The notes under the pieces were generated by a model. That model did not search any database and was not told the origin of the DNA. It saw only the letters and a list, made by a program, of their open reading frames with translations. Shown one piece after another: positions 50,611 to 61,832 of a DNA stretch of 64,000 nucleotides (positions are counted from its first letter, which is position 1; each line of letters opens with the position of its first letter). A program made the translations under genes and the position numbers. This stretch comes from Streptococcus sp. HF-1907 (lineage in GTDB: Bacteria > Bacillota > Bacilli > Lactobacillales > Streptococcaceae): contig NZ_JADNQT010000010.1 of the NCBI RefSeq assembly GCF_015594605.1, positions 1-64,000 on the forward strand, read 5' to 3'.

Positions 50611-51060
50611 TTACCTCAATTCCTGTAATTTTTCTTTTAATAAATGATAATAACGTCTCGAAACATAAACCTCTTTCTTGGTGTCGTTAAAACGTATCCG
50701 ACTAGAACCCGAGAAAGATTTGTCTAAGGAGTAAATCGATTTGATGTTAACGATGGCAGATTTGGAAATCCGACAAAAGGTTCTGGGCAAATACTCATCC
50801 AGTTCATAAAGCTTCAACTTGACCTCGTAGGCATCCTGCCTAGTATGCCCATAAATCTTACTGCCATCCGTTTCAAAAAACAGGACCTCATTAACATCGA
50901 TAAAATATTCGCTGCTGTCCTTGTAAAATGCCAAAGTTGGTTTTCCAGCCTGCGCCAACAATTGCTGTATGGCAAGGACTTCATCGGTCAACTGCGGGGT
51001 TCGAATAAGAATTTCCACCTCCGACAGTCGGTCAGCCATCTCAATCTTGATTGTAACCAT
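50611..51060 (-). CDS. LytTR-domain DNA-binding regulator
   Basis: 149 residues. No receiver domain: residues 1-50 are a short unassigned region and the rest is LytTR (VNEVLFFETDGSKIYGHTRQDAYEVKLKLYELDEYLPRTFCRISKSAIVNIKSI), with the C-terminal YVSRRYYHLLKEKLQEL. Single-domain LytTR proteins usually pair with a small membrane protein that inhibits them; the LiaF-like gene next to it fits that place. Autoregulation is likely but no site was identified. Confidence 0.85.
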   Translation of the reverse strand: MVTIKIEMADRLSEVEILIRTPQLTDEVLAIQQLLAQAGKPTLAFYKDSSEYFIDVNEVLFFETDGSKIYGHTRQDAYEVKLKLYELDEYLPRTFCRISKSAIVNIKSIYSLDKSFSGSSRIRFNDTKKEVYVSRRYYHLLKEKLQELR

Positions 51061-51208
51061 CCACTCTCCCTCTCTTTGTTAACATTATAGCAGAGCCATT
51101 TTGAGAAACAAGACCTTTCCCCTAAGTGGTCACATTCTGCCAGTAAGTGGTTATCGATTCCGTGGAAAATAAAAAACAGGCAAAGCGCCTGCTTTCATAT
51201 CTAACTCT

Positions 51209-51709
51209 TCATGCTTCCGTGACTGCTATAATCTTGCCAGTATCAACATCGTAATAAGCTCCATTGATGACTACATCATCTGGAATCAGAGGCGATTGAC
51301 GCAAGAGCTGGACATCTTCTTTGACGCTCTCAACCACGTCAGTGAAGGGTAGAAAATCTTGCTCTGCCACGTCGACCCCCAAATCACGCGCCAGCTGTTC
51401 CGCAAAAGCTTCATTTGTAAAGGTCTGCGCACCGCAATCCGTATGGTGAAGCACCACAATTTCACGCGTTCCCATCTGCTGCTGAGAAATGACGAGCGAC
51501 CGCAACATATCATCAGTCACACGCCCACCCGCATTCCGCAAGATGTGAGCATCACCCAAGGCCAAGCCGAGCGCCTGAGCCACGTGCAAGCGCGAATCCA
51601 TGCAAGTCACAATCGCCACCCGCGTCTTTGGTTTGATGGGCAGATGCGCCGTCCCATGCAAATCCACATAGGCTGCATTAGCCTTCATAAACTGTTCAAA
51701 ATATGACAT
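51209..51709 (-). CDS. Carbonic anhydrase, beta class
   Basis: Interconverts CO2 and bicarbonate, supplying carboxylation reactions at low CO2. 166 residues. Zinc site Cys36, Asp38, Arg40 (VTCMDSR), His89 and Cys92 (HHTDCG). Compact form like other Gram-positive small beta enzymes. RBS GAGGAGG. Follows radA, with a terminator between. Confidence 0.93.
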   Translation of the reverse strand: MSYFEQFMKANAAYVDLHGTAHLPIKPKTRVAIVTCMDSRLHVAQALGLALGDAHILRNAGGRVTDDMLRSLVISQQQMGTREIVVLHHTDCGAQTFTNEAFAEQLARDLGVDVAEQDFLPFTDVVESVKEDVQLLRQSPLIPDDVVINGAYYDVDTGKIIAVTEA

Positions 51710-51801
51710 GATTGCCTCCTCAAGTCAAGCAAGGATAATCCTTTGATTATCAAGCTAAGGTTGCTATTATCTTACCATTTTCAAGAAGCGCTGTCACAAA
51801 A

Positions 51802-51825
51802 AAGGCTTGGCATTTACCAAGCCTT
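51802..51825 (-). terminator. radA terminator
   Basis: Perfect nine-base stem AAGGCTTGG / CCAAGCCTT, then TTTTTG, directly after the radA stop. Confidence 0.92.
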
Positions 51826-51831
51826 GAGATG

Positions 51832-53193
51832 CTATGAAAAGACACGTTTGAGCACTTCACCGACTGTTGATACCCCAATCACTTCAATCCCTCCAGGAAT
51901 TTCGATACCAACCAGAGAATTTTTGGGGGCATAAACCTTGGTAAAACCTAGTTTGCTAGCCTCGTTGATACGTTGCTCAATCCGCGTCACCCGACGAATC
52001 TCACCAGTCAGCCCAATCTCACCGATAAAAGATTCTTGCGGATTAGTTGGCATTTCTTTGTAGCTGGACGCAATAGCTACCGCTACTGCCAAGTCAATAG
52101 CTGGCTCATCCAATTTAACCCCACCCGCTGACTTAAGGTAGGCATCTTGATTTTGAAGTAAGAGCCCACAACGTTTCTCCAAAACAGCCATAATCAAGCT
52201 GACGCGGTTAAAATCAAGACCCGTTGTGGTGCGCTTAGCATTTCCAAAAACCGTCGGCGTTACCAAGGCCTGAACCTCAGCCAAGATAGGACGAGTCCCT
52301 TCCATGGTTACCACAATAGCAGAGCCTGTCGCCCCATCTAAGCGCTCCTCCAAGAAGACCTGACTGGGATTGAGCACCTCAACCAAACCACCCGACTGCA
52401 TCTCAAAAATCCCAATCTCGTTGGTTGAGCCAAAACGGTTCTTGACCGCGCGCAGAATACGAAAGGTGTGATGACGTTCTCCTTCAAAATAAAGCACCGT
52501 GTCCACCATGTGTTCCAACATACGAGGACCAGCAAGCGTCCCTTCCTTGGTCACATGCCCAACAATGAAGGTGGCAATATTATTAGTCTTAGCCAGCTGC
52601 ATAAGCTCCGCTGTTACCTCACGAACCTGACTAACCGATCCCTGCACGCTAGACACCTCAGGACTCATGATGGTCTGAATAGAGTCAATAATCAAGAAAT
52701 CTGGCTGGATTTTCTCAATCTCTGCACGGATATTTTGCATATTAGTCTCAGCATAAAGATAAAACTCGTTGTCAATATCACCTAGACGCTCACTACGCAA
52801 CTTAATCTGCTCTGCCGATTCTTCCCCAGAAACATAGAGAACCGTGCCTTTATTTGCCAGCTGAGTCGATACTTGCAACAACAAAGTCGACTTCCCAATA
52901 CCAGGGTCTCCACCAATCAAGACTAGACTTCCTGGGACAACGCCCCCACCCAAGACACGGTTGAATTCATCCATATCAGTCTTGGTGCGAGCGTAGTTGA
53001 TGGAGGACACGTCCTTGAGTTTCGTCGGTTTTGTCTTCTCACCTGTCAAGCTGACACGCGCATTCTTAACCTCCTGAACCTCAACTTCTTCCACAAAAGA
53101 AGACCAAGACGAGCAATTGGGACAGCGCCCCAAATATTTTGGCGATTGATAGCCACACTCTTGACAGACAAAATTCGATTTCTTTTTAGCCAT
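51832..53193 (-). CDS. radA: DNA repair protein RadA
   Basis: RecA-like branch-migration helicase used in recombination and transformation. 453 residues. N-terminal zinc finger Cys10-x2-Cys13, Cys24-x2-Cys27; Walker [10 protein letters not shown]; the RadA-specific KNRFG ([13 protein letters not shown]); C-terminal Lon-type domain. RBS AGGAGG. Follows dut, as in many streptococci. Confidence 0.97.
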   Translation of the reverse strand: MAKKKSNFVCQECGYQSPKYLGRCPNCSSWSSFVEEVEVQEVKNARVSLTGEKTKPTKLKDVSSINYARTKTDMDEFNRVLGGGVVPGSLVLIGGDPGIGKSTLLLQVSTQLANKGTVLYVSGEESAEQIKLRSERLGDIDNEFYLYAETNMQNIRAEIEKIQPDFLIIDSIQTIMSPEVSSVQGSVSQVREVTAELMQLAKTNNIATFIVGHVTKEGTLAGPRMLEHMVDTVLYFEGERHHTFRILRAVKNRFGSTNEIGIFEMQSGGLVEVLNPSQVFLEERLDGATGSAIVVTMEGTRPILAEVQALVTPTVFGNAKRTTTGLDFNRVSLIMAVLEKRCGLLLQNQDAYLKSAGGVKLDEPAIDLAVAVAIASSYKEMPTNPQESFIGEIGLTGEIRRVTRIEQRINEASKLGFTKVYAPKNSLVGIEIPGGIEVIGVSTVGEVLKRVFS

Positions 53194-53259
53194 CCAAACC
53201 TCCTCTAGCCTTCATTTTATTATTCATTTTTATTTTGGAAAATGGCTAGCGCTAGCTTT

Positions 53260-53706
53260 CTATTTTCCAGTACTTCCGAAACCACCTATACGAACACCAG
53301 TTGCCTCGTCGCCGTCCGCAATCAAAAACGGGGCAAAAACAGCCTGAACAATACGCTCACCAACTTCAAGAACCACAGGCTCGTCAGTAATATTTTTCAT
53401 CTGCGCAAAAATATGACCTTCATTGGCTTCATTACCATAGTAATCCCCATCGATAACACCAACCGAGTTAATCAAAACCAAGCCTTTTTTACGAGGATTT
53501 GACGAACGGTCATAGAGGTAAAGCACCTCACCAGCCTGCATATAAGCCTTGACACCTGTCGAAACCAGCTTAATCTCACCAGGGGCAATAACGGTCTCAA
53601 CCGCCACCTTCAAATCATAACCAGCTGCATGAGCTGTTTCACGTTTAGGCAATAAATCCTGCCCTTCAAATGTTGACACCAATTCAAATCCACGAATTTT
53701 AGACAT
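53260..53706 (-). CDS. dut: dUTP diphosphatase
   Basis: Hydrolyses dUTP to dUMP, keeping uracil out of DNA. 148 residues, trimeric type with motifs AHAAGYDLKV, YDRSSNPRK, GVIDGDYYGN, GERIVQAVFAPF and a C-terminal glycine-rich RIGGFGSTGK arm. RBS AAAGGAGA. Followed by radA after 66 bases. Confidence 0.95.
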   Translation of the reverse strand: MSKIRGFELVSTFEGQDLLPKRETAHAAGYDLKVAVETVIAPGEIKLVSTGVKAYMQAGEVLYLYDRSSNPRKKGLVLINSVGVIDGDYYGNEANEGHIFAQMKNITDEPVVLEVGERIVQAVFAPFLIADGDEATGVRIGGFGSTGK

Positions 53707-53822
53707 CTCAATCTCCTTTTGATTTTAAAAGCTCATTTGAGTACTCATTATAACATGCACTAGAACAGTCTCGCAAATCTGCGAAACCAGTATTGTTTGC
53801 CACGTAAAATAAGCAAGCAAAA

Positions 53823-53846
53823 AGCCGAGTTCCAATGAACTCGGCT
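53823..53846 (-). terminator. tRNA-Leu terminator
   Basis: Perfect ten-base stem AGCCGAGTTC / GAACTCGGCT, four-base loop, then TTTTTG, four bases after the tRNA 3' end. Confidence 0.93.
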
Positions 53847-53850
53847 ACTC

Positions 53851-53936
53851 TGCGGAGAGAGGGACTTGAACCCTCACGACCAAAAACGGTCACAAGATCC
53901 TTAGTCTTGCGCGTCTGCCAATTCCGCCATCCCCGC
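53851..53936 (-). tRNA. tRNA-Leu (anticodon AAG)
   Basis: 86 nt with a long variable arm as expected for leucine. Acceptor GCGGGGA pairs with TCTCCGC (one G-U) with discriminator A; the anticodon loop CTAAGGA is flanked by CAAGA/TCTTG, giving anticodon AAG (53900-53902); the T loop is GTTCAAGTC. CCA is not encoded. A single-gene unit with its own terminator. Confidence 0.95.
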
Positions 53937-53982
53937 CTAACAACATGATAAATTATATCAAGATATCATGTCGCTGTCAACA

Positions 53983-54909
53983 CTATTTTTCATATTTTTT
54001 CAAAAAACTTGAAATTTTCTTTTCGTAGGTTACAGGATCTGTCTCAAAAGACTTGGCATGACCTGCTCCCTTAGCAATATAAAGCTCTTTTTTGCCTTTT
54101 GTTGCTGCATAGTTTTCATAGACCATCTTTGTCGGAACAAAGGTGTCTTTATCACCATGAATAAAGAAAACTGGTAAATTGTTCTTAGCTAATTGGTTTA
54201 CACTACTTGCTTGCCCATAAGAAAAACCGGCACGTACTTTTGAAATAACCGAAACCTCATAAAGAATTGGGAAAGCAGGCAATCCATACATTTCCTTAGC
54301 TTGGAATTTCAATTCATCCCAAACACTAGTATAACCACAATCTTCAATGATATTGACCACTTGGTTTGGCAATTTTTCACCGCTAGCCATCATGACGGTT
54401 GCAGCACCCATTGACACTCCAAAGAGAGTAATTTGGCTGGATGTATTTTGATCAACTAAGAGCTCTGCCCATTTGACAACATTTAAGCGGTCATTCCAGC
54501 CATAACCAATCAACTGCCCTTGGCTCTTACCATGAGCAATATTGTCTGGCATGAGGACATTGTAGCCCAATTTATGGAAGAGCCAGCCGTAAGCCTTCAT
54601 ATTTTCTTTGCTATTGGAAAAACCATGAATCACCACAACTGTCTTGTCAGTCTTCTCAGCCGCAGGGATATACCAGGCAACCTGTTTTAAACTCTGGTTA
54701 GTCATTTCCATTGTTTTCTTAGAAAGCTGGTCAAAATTCTTCGCGTAGCTGTAAAGAGGATTATCCTGCTTCAACTGACTATTATTGATAAAGGATTTTT
54801 CTTCACGCACCTGAGCGACATGGAAAAAATAAAAACTGGCTACCACCGAAATAGCAAACACAATGAGAAATACCCATTTTAACACTTTTGATAATCTAAT
54901 CTTTTTCAT
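53983..54909 (-). CDS. Alpha/beta hydrolase, membrane-anchored
   Basis: 308 residues with an N-terminal signal anchor (about 10-32). Fold motifs: oxyanion loop VVIHGFSNSKENM, nucleophile elbow GVSMGAA near residue 177, and catalytic Asp and His in FIHGDKDTFVPTK and KGAGHAKSFETDP. Belongs to the bacterial BEM46/FrsA-like serine hydrolases placed outside the membrane. The substrate is unknown; esterase or cutinase-like roles are possible. No operon partner. Confidence 0.88.
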   Translation of the reverse strand: MKKIRLSKVLKWVFLIVFAISVVASFYFFHVAQVREEKSFINNSQLKQDNPLYSYAKNFDQLSKKTMEMTNQSLKQVAWYIPAAEKTDKTVVVIHGFSNSKENMKAYGWLFHKLGYNVLMPDNIAHGKSQGQLIGYGWNDRLNVVKWAELLVDQNTSSQITLFGVSMGAATVMMASGEKLPNQVVNIIEDCGYTSVWDELKFQAKEMYGLPAFPILYEVSVISKVRAGFSYGQASSVNQLAKNNLPVFFIHGDKDTFVPTKMVYENYAATKGKKELYIAKGAGHAKSFETDPVTYEKKISSFLKKYEK

Positions 54910-54982
54910 GACAATTATTATACCTTACTTTTCCCAAAAAACAAAACCGCCTTACATGAGACGGTTCAGGGAATGTGTCTAA

Positions 54983-56614
<1,632 letters not shown>

Positions 56615-56711
56615 TTAAAATGCTATAACTCACAGAAATAACTTAGCCAACATCAGCAGATGTCAACCTGAGCAAAGTGGGGTTCTGCTCTGCCATTTCC
56701 AAAAACAAAAT

Positions 56712-56796
56712 AGCCCCCTATTAACTAGGGAGCTTCATCTGACCTCTAAAAGAGGTGCCCGAATAATAATATAAACTATCTTTCAGATTTTGTCAA
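56712..56796 (-). promoter_or_regulatory. pyrG promoter and CTP-sensing attenuator (GGGC start plus leader terminator)
   Basis: Minus strand TTGACA (56791-56796), 17 bases, TATATT (56768-56773), then seven bases to GGGC (56760-56757). The leader has a small ACCTC/GAGGT hairpin and a terminator AGCTCCCTA / TAGGGGGCT followed by ATTTTGTTTTT (56712-56734 and beyond). In Bacillus and Lactococcus, low CTP stalls at the C after GGG, poly-G is added, and it pairs with the C/U-rich 5' arm of the terminator to prevent termination. All parts are visible here. Confidence 0.82.
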
Positions 56797-56804
56797 ATCT
56801 TAGC

Positions 56805-57383
56805 TTACTCTTCGTCCTCGTCTTCGTCTTCGTCCTCATCATCTTCTTCATTGATGTCAACATCTTCTTCCAAATCATCTTCTGGGATGATTTCATTGAT
56901 TTCTGAGTCGTATGATTCAACTTCTGATTTTTCATCGTCTGGGTTATCATCACCGTACTCTAAATCAGAATCAGACGCTGTGTAATCTTCATCTTCTGGG
57001 TCATCATCATTGTAGTCGATGGCATCTTCGTTACCGTCCATGAAGGCATTAACACGTTTTTTCTTACGTTTTGGTGCGCCATCTTCTTCGTCTTCAAGTG
57101 TGATGATTTCTTCGTCAATTTCGTCAATGGCATACCATGAACGAAGACCCCATTTATTTTCACCAAGTGGGATGAAACTGCCATCAGTGTTCAAATCTGA
57201 ATAGAAAGAAGATAGGGCTTCACGGATTGCTGCATCTGATTTTTCAAGGTAGGCTTGGATATCGTTAACCAAGTCGCTGAAATACATTTCATTATCACGG
57301 CCACGTTGTTCAAGAATAGCACGCGCTACTTCAATCATTGAAAGTTCGCTTTTTTCTTGTCCAGCAAATACTTCTAATTCCAA
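56805..57383 (-). CDS. rpoE: DNA-directed RNA polymerase delta subunit
   Basis: Gram-positive delta factor that helps polymerase recycling and promoter selectivity. Folded N-terminal HARE-HTH domain ([24 protein letters not shown] to about residue 90), then a long, almost wholly acidic tail (Asp/Glu runs) that is intrinsically disordered. I choose TTG at 57383: AAGGAG is seven bases away, while the ATG at 57389 is only one base from it. The repetitive GAT/GAA tail is prone to length change between strains. Confidence 0.93.
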   Translation of the reverse strand: MELEVFAGQEKSELSMIEVARAILEQRGRDNEMYFSDLVNDIQAYLEKSDAAIREALSSFYSDLNTDGSFIPLGENKWGLRSWYAIDEIDEEIITLEDEEDGAPKRKKKRVNAFMDGNEDAIDYNDDDPEDEDYTASDSDLEYGDDNPDDEKSEVESYDSEINEIIPEDDLEEDVDINEEDDEDEDEDEDEE

Positions 57384-57411
57384 GGTCATTCTCCTTATAT
57401 TACATAGACTA

Positions 57412-57468
57412 TAGGCTTGGGAGGGCTACACCCTTAAAAGAACTAATCGTTAGACCAGTCCCAAGCTA
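57412..57468 (-). promoter_or_regulatory. rpoE leader stem-loop
   Basis: A ten-base-pair stem (TAGCTTGGGA with TCCCAAGCCTA, one bulge) encloses 36 bases, just upstream of the rpoE RBS. No T-run, so not a terminator; possibly a translation or stability control. Confidence 0.4.
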
Positions 57469-57616
57469 TTTGAATTCATTTTTTCGTTAACTACTATTTT
57501 ACGCTATTTTTGTCCATTCGTCAAAAGAATTATCGCTAGAATTAGGCAAAGAGGTGGTCCAAGTCTTAAGATTTACACTAAACTCACTAATCACTAGGCT
57601 ACATTTATTAGTCATC

Positions 57617-57650
57617 AAAAAAAGAGATTGGACACTCTTGTTCCAATCTC
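57617..57650 (-). terminator. tig terminator
   Basis: Perfect nine-base stem GAGATTGGA / TCCAATCTC, then TTTTTTT on the minus strand. Confidence 0.9.
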
Positions 57651-57673
57651 CCTTTTTACTATTCAATCTAAAC

Positions 57674-58957
57674 TTATTTAACTTTAGCTGAGCTTGTGAT
57701 AACTTCAACCGCTTTTTTCATTGCGATATCATGTTTAAGCATTTCTGGTGAAAGAAGGTTACGAACTTGTTCGACTTCCATGCTGTATTCTGTTGCAAGG
57801 TCAGTGATTTCTTTTTCGATTTCTTCGTCAGATGCTTCAAAGCCTTCTGCAGCTGCGATAGCTTCGATAACAAGGTTAGTTTTAACACGTTTGTCAGCAT
57901 CAGCTTCGTATTGTTTGTGAAGGTCTTCTTCAGATGTACCTGTCAATTGGAAGTACATTTCTGGGGAGATACCTTGACGTTGCATGTTGCCCATGAATTC
58001 GTTCATAGCACGGTGAACTTCGTCGTGTACCATTTCTTCTGGCAATTCAACGATTTCTGCGTTTTCAACAGCCAATTCGATTGCAGCACCTTCAACAGCA
58101 TCGTCAAATGCGATTTCTTTAGCTGCTTCGAGTTCTTTACGGTATTTAGCTTTCAATTCGTCAAGAGTTTCAACTTCTTCATCGATGTCTTTTGCAAGTT
58201 CATCATCAAGAGCTGGAACTTCTTTAGCTTTAACTTCGTGAACTGTTGTTACGAATTTAGCAGCTTTACCAGCAAGGTCTTCTGCTTGGTAGTCTTCTGG
58301 GAATGTTACGTTAACATCAACTGTTTGACCAGCTTCTGAACCAACCAATTGTTCTTCGAAACCTGGGATAAATTGACCTGAACCAAGTTCAAGTGAGAAA
58401 TTATCACCTTTTCCACCGTCAAATTCAACACCGTCTACTGAACCAACAAAGTCAATAACAACTGTGTCTCCTTCAGCTGCAGCACCTTCTTTAACAACAA
58501 GTTCTGCAAGGTTGTTGCGTTCACGTTCAACTTTAGCGTCAACTTCTTCATCAGTAACTTCTTTTGAAGCGTCTACTGATACTTCAAGGTTTTTGTAGTC
58601 ACCAAGTTTAACTTCTGGTTTTGTAACAACTTCAGCTGTCAAAATCCATTCTTGACCTTTTTCCATTGATGTCACGTCGATTTTTGGTTGTGCAACAACG
58701 TCAAGTTCAAGTTCTGCAACTGCTGCTTCATAAGCTGCTGGCAAAAGAGCGTTCAAGGCGTTTTCGTAAAGTGATTCTTCACCGAATTGTTGGTTGAAGA
58801 CGGCACGTGGTATGTGACCTTTACGGAAACCTGGTGCGTTCAAATCTTTTTTAATACTATTGAATGCTTGGTCAAGGGCTGGTTTGATTTTATCTTGACC
58901 AATTGTAAATGTAATTACGCCACGGTTAGTAGCAGTATTTTCAAATGATGTAGACAT
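57674..58957 (-). CDS. tig: Trigger factor
   Basis: Ribosome-associated chaperone and peptidyl-prolyl isomerase, 427 residues. Ribosome-binding loop [17 protein letters not shown] near residue 43, FKBP-type domain (about 150-245, [20 protein letters not shown]), then the C-terminal substrate-binding arms. RBS AAGGAG. Codon use is highly biased, in keeping with strong expression. Confidence 0.97.
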   Translation of the reverse strand: MSTSFENTATNRGVITFTIGQDKIKPALDQAFNSIKKDLNAPGFRKGHIPRAVFNQQFGEESLYENALNALLPAAYEAAVAELELDVVAQPKIDVTSMEKGQEWILTAEVVTKPEVKLGDYKNLEVSVDASKEVTDEEVDAKVERERNNLAELVVKEGAAAEGDTVVIDFVGSVDGVEFDGGKGDNFSLELGSGQFIPGFEEQLVGSEAGQTVDVNVTFPEDYQAEDLAGKAAKFVTTVHEVKAKEVPALDDELAKDIDEEVETLDELKAKYRKELEAAKEIAFDDAVEGAAIELAVENAEIVELPEEMVHDEVHRAMNEFMGNMQRQGISPEMYFQLTGTSEEDLHKQYEADADKRVKTNLVIEAIAAAEGFEASDEEIEKEITDLATEYSMEVEQVRNLLSPEMLKHDIAMKKAVEVITSSAKVK

Positions 58958-59089
58958 TAAGTCATTTCTCCTTAAAATAATTTAGATACAGTTTAGTTTA
59001 TCATATTTTAATAGCTTTTACAAAGTTTTTTGCGTAAAATATAGGCTCGCGCAAGCAATTTTCCTGCAAATAATCCTTTCAGTAAATAC

Positions 59090-59118
59090 TTGCTCTCTTC
59101 CCATTTTTTTACTACACT
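59090..59118 (+). promoter_or_regulatory. Putative promoter abutting the mscS start
   Basis: TTGCTC (59090-59095), 17 bases, TACACT (59113-59118), only six bases before the ATG at 59125. If used, transcription would begin at or next to the A of the start codon, giving a leaderless message. No Shine-Dalgarno is present upstream. Confidence 0.45.
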
Positions 59119-59124
59119 AGTTTC

Positions 59125-59967
59125 ATGACAATCTTTACAAAATATATCGCTCACCTTAATCTGGAAGAGCTGGTCTATGACCTTATCTCCAAACTGATTT
59201 CTTTGATTCTGCTATTCATTATTTTTGAAATCAGTAAGAGGGTTCTGAACTATGTCTTCGAAAAGGCCGTTGCGCAGTCCATCAATATTGCTAAGCAAAA
59301 TCCAGCTCGGCAAAAGACCATCATCAAGCTCAGCCATAATATCATGAATTATGTCCTGTATTTTTTTATTTTTTACTGGGTATTGAGTATTTTGAGCATT
59401 CCGGTATCTAGTCTTATGGCTGGTGCAGGGATTGCTGGGGTTGCTATTGGACTTGGTGCCCAAGGTTTCTTGACAGATATGGTCAATGGTTTTTTCATTC
59501 TTTTAGAAAATCAATTTGATGTTGGCGATTCTGTGACGCTTGGGACTATTAGCGGGACAATCGTTAATGTTGGCATTCGTACGACTCAGGTTCAAGATTT
59601 TGACGGCACCCTCCACTACATTCCCAACCGCAACATCACCGTTGTCAGCAATAAATCGCGTGGCAATATGCGGGCACAGATTGATTTAGCACTCTTTGCA
59701 GACACCAATCTCCAAATCGTCAATGAGACGATTGAGAGTGTCAACCAAGAACAGCTCAGCCATTATCCAGAAATCATCGGTCAACCTAAAATCGTGGGAC
59801 CAAAAATCCTCACCAGCGGTCAACTTGTCTTCCGTATTGACATCTTTGTCAAGAATGGCATGCAGTACAAGGTCTATGCTGACTTTTATCGCTTTTATCA
59901 AGAGGCCTTGCTGGCGCAGGACATCAATCTCCCAACCGTCAGCGCAACAATAAGCCCTGAAAAATAA
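59125..59967 (+). CDS. Small-conductance mechanosensitive channel (MscS family)
   Basis: 280 residues. Three helices (about 20-40, 70-92, 98-125), the pore helix with AGAGIAGVAIGLGAQGFLTDMVNGFFILLENQFDVGD, the beta domain and the C-terminal cytoplasmic cage. It releases solutes on hypo-osmotic shock. No ribosome binding site precedes the ATG, unlike nearly every other gene here. Convergent with the DUF436 gene. Confidence 0.92.
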   Translation: MTIFTKYIAHLNLEELVYDLISKLISLILLFIIFEISKRVLNYVFEKAVAQSINIAKQNPARQKTIIKLSHNIMNYVLYFFIFYWVLSILSIPVSSLMAGAGIAGVAIGLGAQGFLTDMVNGFFILLENQFDVGDSVTLGTISGTIVNVGIRTTQVQDFDGTLHYIPNRNITVVSNKSRGNMRAQIDLALFADTNLQIVNETIESVNQEQLSHYPEIIGQPKIVGPKILTSGQLVFRIDIFVKNGMQYKVYADFYRFYQEALLAQDINLPTVSATISPEK

Positions 59968-59971
59968 ACCA

Positions 59972-59996
59972 AACCCAGCCTCACCTAGGCTGGGTT
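59972..59996. terminator. Terminator between mscS and the DUF436 gene
   Basis: Perfect nine-base stem AACCCAGCC / GGCTGGGTT. The T-run is weak on both strands. Confidence 0.65.
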
Positions 59997-60003
59997 CTCT
60001 AGT

Positions 60004-60567
60004 CTAAAATTTACGAATAGGGTCTGTGGTGTAAGTCGCACGCGCTCCGCCAATTAATTTTGGTCGAGAAGCTAGCGCAGTCACGTGGGCACCACCAAGC
60101 TCGCGCATGACAGGAACAAGTGGCACCTGAACACGTTTGACGTGCATACCAATAGAAGTGTCCCCGATATCCAGACCTGCATGAGCAAGGATTTCTTCAA
60201 CTTCTACAGGATTGGTCATAAACTTGAAAGCTGCCAGCTGACCGCTACCACCAGCGTGGAGATTTGGAAGGACATTGACGATTTCTAAATCCTTAGCTTC
60301 AGCCAATGATTCCTCAACAACCAGGGCGCGATTGAGGTGTTCACAACCTTGAACAGCCAGATAAATACCGCGTGCTGTTAGTTCGTCCAAAATCGTTTTG
60401 ACGATGACTTCACCAATTTCTAGGCTAGAATTTTTACCAATCAAGCCACCAGCAACTTCACTTGATGACAGACCAAGGACAAAAATTTGTCCTTTTTTGA
60501 TGGCACTGCGTTCGATAATGTCCACTACGATTGTGCGAGTTTCTTCTGCAAGTTTCTTTAAATCCAT
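60004..60567 (-). CDS. DUF436 family protein (TIGR01440, YwlG-like)
   Basis: 187-residue soluble protein of unknown function, conserved in Firmicutes. Visible conserved parts: [37 protein letters not shown], and [28 protein letters not shown]. Last in a four-gene string truA-kinase-S component-DUF436. Confidence 0.88.
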   Translation of the reverse strand: MDLKKLAEETRTIVVDIIERSAIKKGQIFVLGLSSSEVAGGLIGKNSSLEIGEVIVKTILDELTARGIYLAVQGCEHLNRALVVEESLAEAKDLEIVNVLPNLHAGGSGQLAAFKFMTNPVEVEEILAHAGLDIGDTSIGMHVKRVQVPLVPVMRELGGAHVTALASRPKLIGGARATYTTDPIRKF

Positions 60568-60599
60568 GATTTTTTACCTCCTCATTCTACTCAGCTCTG

Positions 60600-61067
60600 C
60601 TATTTCCCACCAAAACGCGAAAAGGCCAAGTTCAGGGCATAGCCTGCAATTAAGCCAACCAGATTTTGCATCAATTCAGCTGCCATGCCAGGAAGTGCGG
60701 CCGCCCAGCCATAGAGAATTCCACGAGCAAGGGCATAACCGCCAACCATAACAACAAAAGTACCCACTATGCCAAGGTAGCGCCACTTACCAGTCAATCC
60801 TGCCAAATAGCCTTGAGCCCCATGAATGAGTAAACTGAAAAACATCCAGCTAGCATAGCCACCAATCAAGTCAATGAGAAAACCTGACGCAGCCCCGACG
60901 ATTGCCCCTTGACGTTTGCCAAGATAAAGAGCTGTAAAAATCACACCAGCATCCAGAAGGGTCACAAAACCTGTAGGCGTCGGCAAGCTCAAAAATTTTC
61001 CAAGTACCACTGATAAAGCCGTCAGAACAGCTAACAAGGTCAATTCACGTGTCTTTGTTTGTCTCAT
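60600..61067 (-). CDS. ECF transporter S component (vitamin precursor, probably pyridoxine or HMP)
   Basis: 155 residues, five or six helices, with the N-terminal TRELTLLAVLTALSVVLGKF motif that binds the ECF T component. The energising EcfAAT module is not in the window. Directly follows a PdxK/ThiD kinase gene, so the transported vitamin is probably the substrate of that kinase. RBS AGGAGG. Specificity cannot be settled by eye. Confidence 0.82.
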   Translation of the reverse strand: MRQTKTRELTLLAVLTALSVVLGKFLSLPTPTGFVTLLDAGVIFTALYLGKRQGAIVGAASGFLIDLIGGYASWMFFSLLIHGAQGYLAGLTGKWRYLGIVGTFVVMVGGYALARGILYGWAAALPGMAAELMQNLVGLIAGYALNLAFSRFGGK

Positions 61068-61076
61068 AATGGCCTC

Positions 61077-61832
61077 CTAGAAATGTTGGTTGACACCGTA
61101 TTGGTCAGCATGTTGAATGGCTTGATAGACAAAGTCTTTAGCTTCTTTGACAGCATTCAAGGTCGTTTTACCTTGAGCTAGTTTAGCTGCGATACTGGAA
61201 GCAAAAGTACAGCCAGCCCCCACATTGTTGCTGTCCAAAATCGGATAAGAGATAACTTCAAAAGACTTTCCATCATAGAAAAGGTCAATAGCATCGTCCT
61301 CGCTTAGGCGATTGCCCCCCTTAATCACAACATTTTCAGCACCCAGCGCATGCAATTTTTCAGCCGCTAGCTTCATGTCGTCTAAGGTCTTGATATCCAT
61401 TTGGGTCAATAGCTGAGCTTCCACCAGATTTGGTGTCACGATAGTGGCATAAGGGAAGAATTTGAGAAGTTCATCCCGCAAACGGCTGACCTCTAAATCA
61501 TGATTTTCCTTACAAACCAAAACCGGGTCTAAGATGACTGGACGGTTAGCATGCGCTTTTACAAATTCAAGGACCACATCCGCTGTCTCAACATTTGGAA
61601 GCAAGCCTAATTTCACCGCAGCCAAGTCCACATCTTTCAAACTAGCCAACTGCTGTTCTAAGACTTTTTCATCAATAGGAATGACTTCAAAGCCCTTGTC
61701 AGTCAGCGCTGTCAAACAAGTCACCGCCACAAAACCATGCAATTTTTCACGCGCATAGGTGGTCAAGTCAGCATGCAAGCCACCACCAGAAAAAATATCA
61801 TTTCCCGAAATTGCTAGAATATTCTTGCTCAT
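61077..61832 (-). CDS. Pyridoxal/hydroxymethylpyrimidine kinase (PdxK/ThiD family)
   Basis: 251-residue ribokinase-fold enzyme phosphorylating pyridoxal/pyridoxine or HMP, trapping the imported vitamin in the cell. Substrate segment [15 protein letters not shown] and ATP/anion-hole motif [14 protein letters not shown]; the Cys in GAGCT is typical of the Gram-positive PdxK-type ThiD homologues rather than canonical ThiD (GTGCT). Its start overlaps the truA end by 35 bases, with AAGGAG inside truA. Confidence 0.85.
   Translation of the reverse strand: MSKNILAISGNDIFSGGGLHADLTTYAREKLHGFVAVTCLTALTDKGFEVIPIDEKVLEQQLASLKDVDLAAVKLGLLPNVETADVVLEFVKAHANRPVILDPVLVCKENHDLEVSRLRDELLKFFPYATIVTPNLVEAQLLTQMDIKTLDDMKLAAEKLHALGAENVVIKGGNRLSEDDAIDLFYDGKSFEVISYPILDSNNVGAGCTFASSIAAKLAQGKTTLNAVKEAKDFVYQAIQHADQYGVNQHF

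Noticed and set aside
53708..53893. 61-residue minus-strand ORF over tRNA-Leu
   Set aside because: It is the translation of the tRNA gene and its terminator.
57767..58339. 190-residue plus-strand ORF over tig
   Set aside because: Antisense to biased GAA/GTT codons, hence the Phe/Cys/Ser-rich translation; not a gene.
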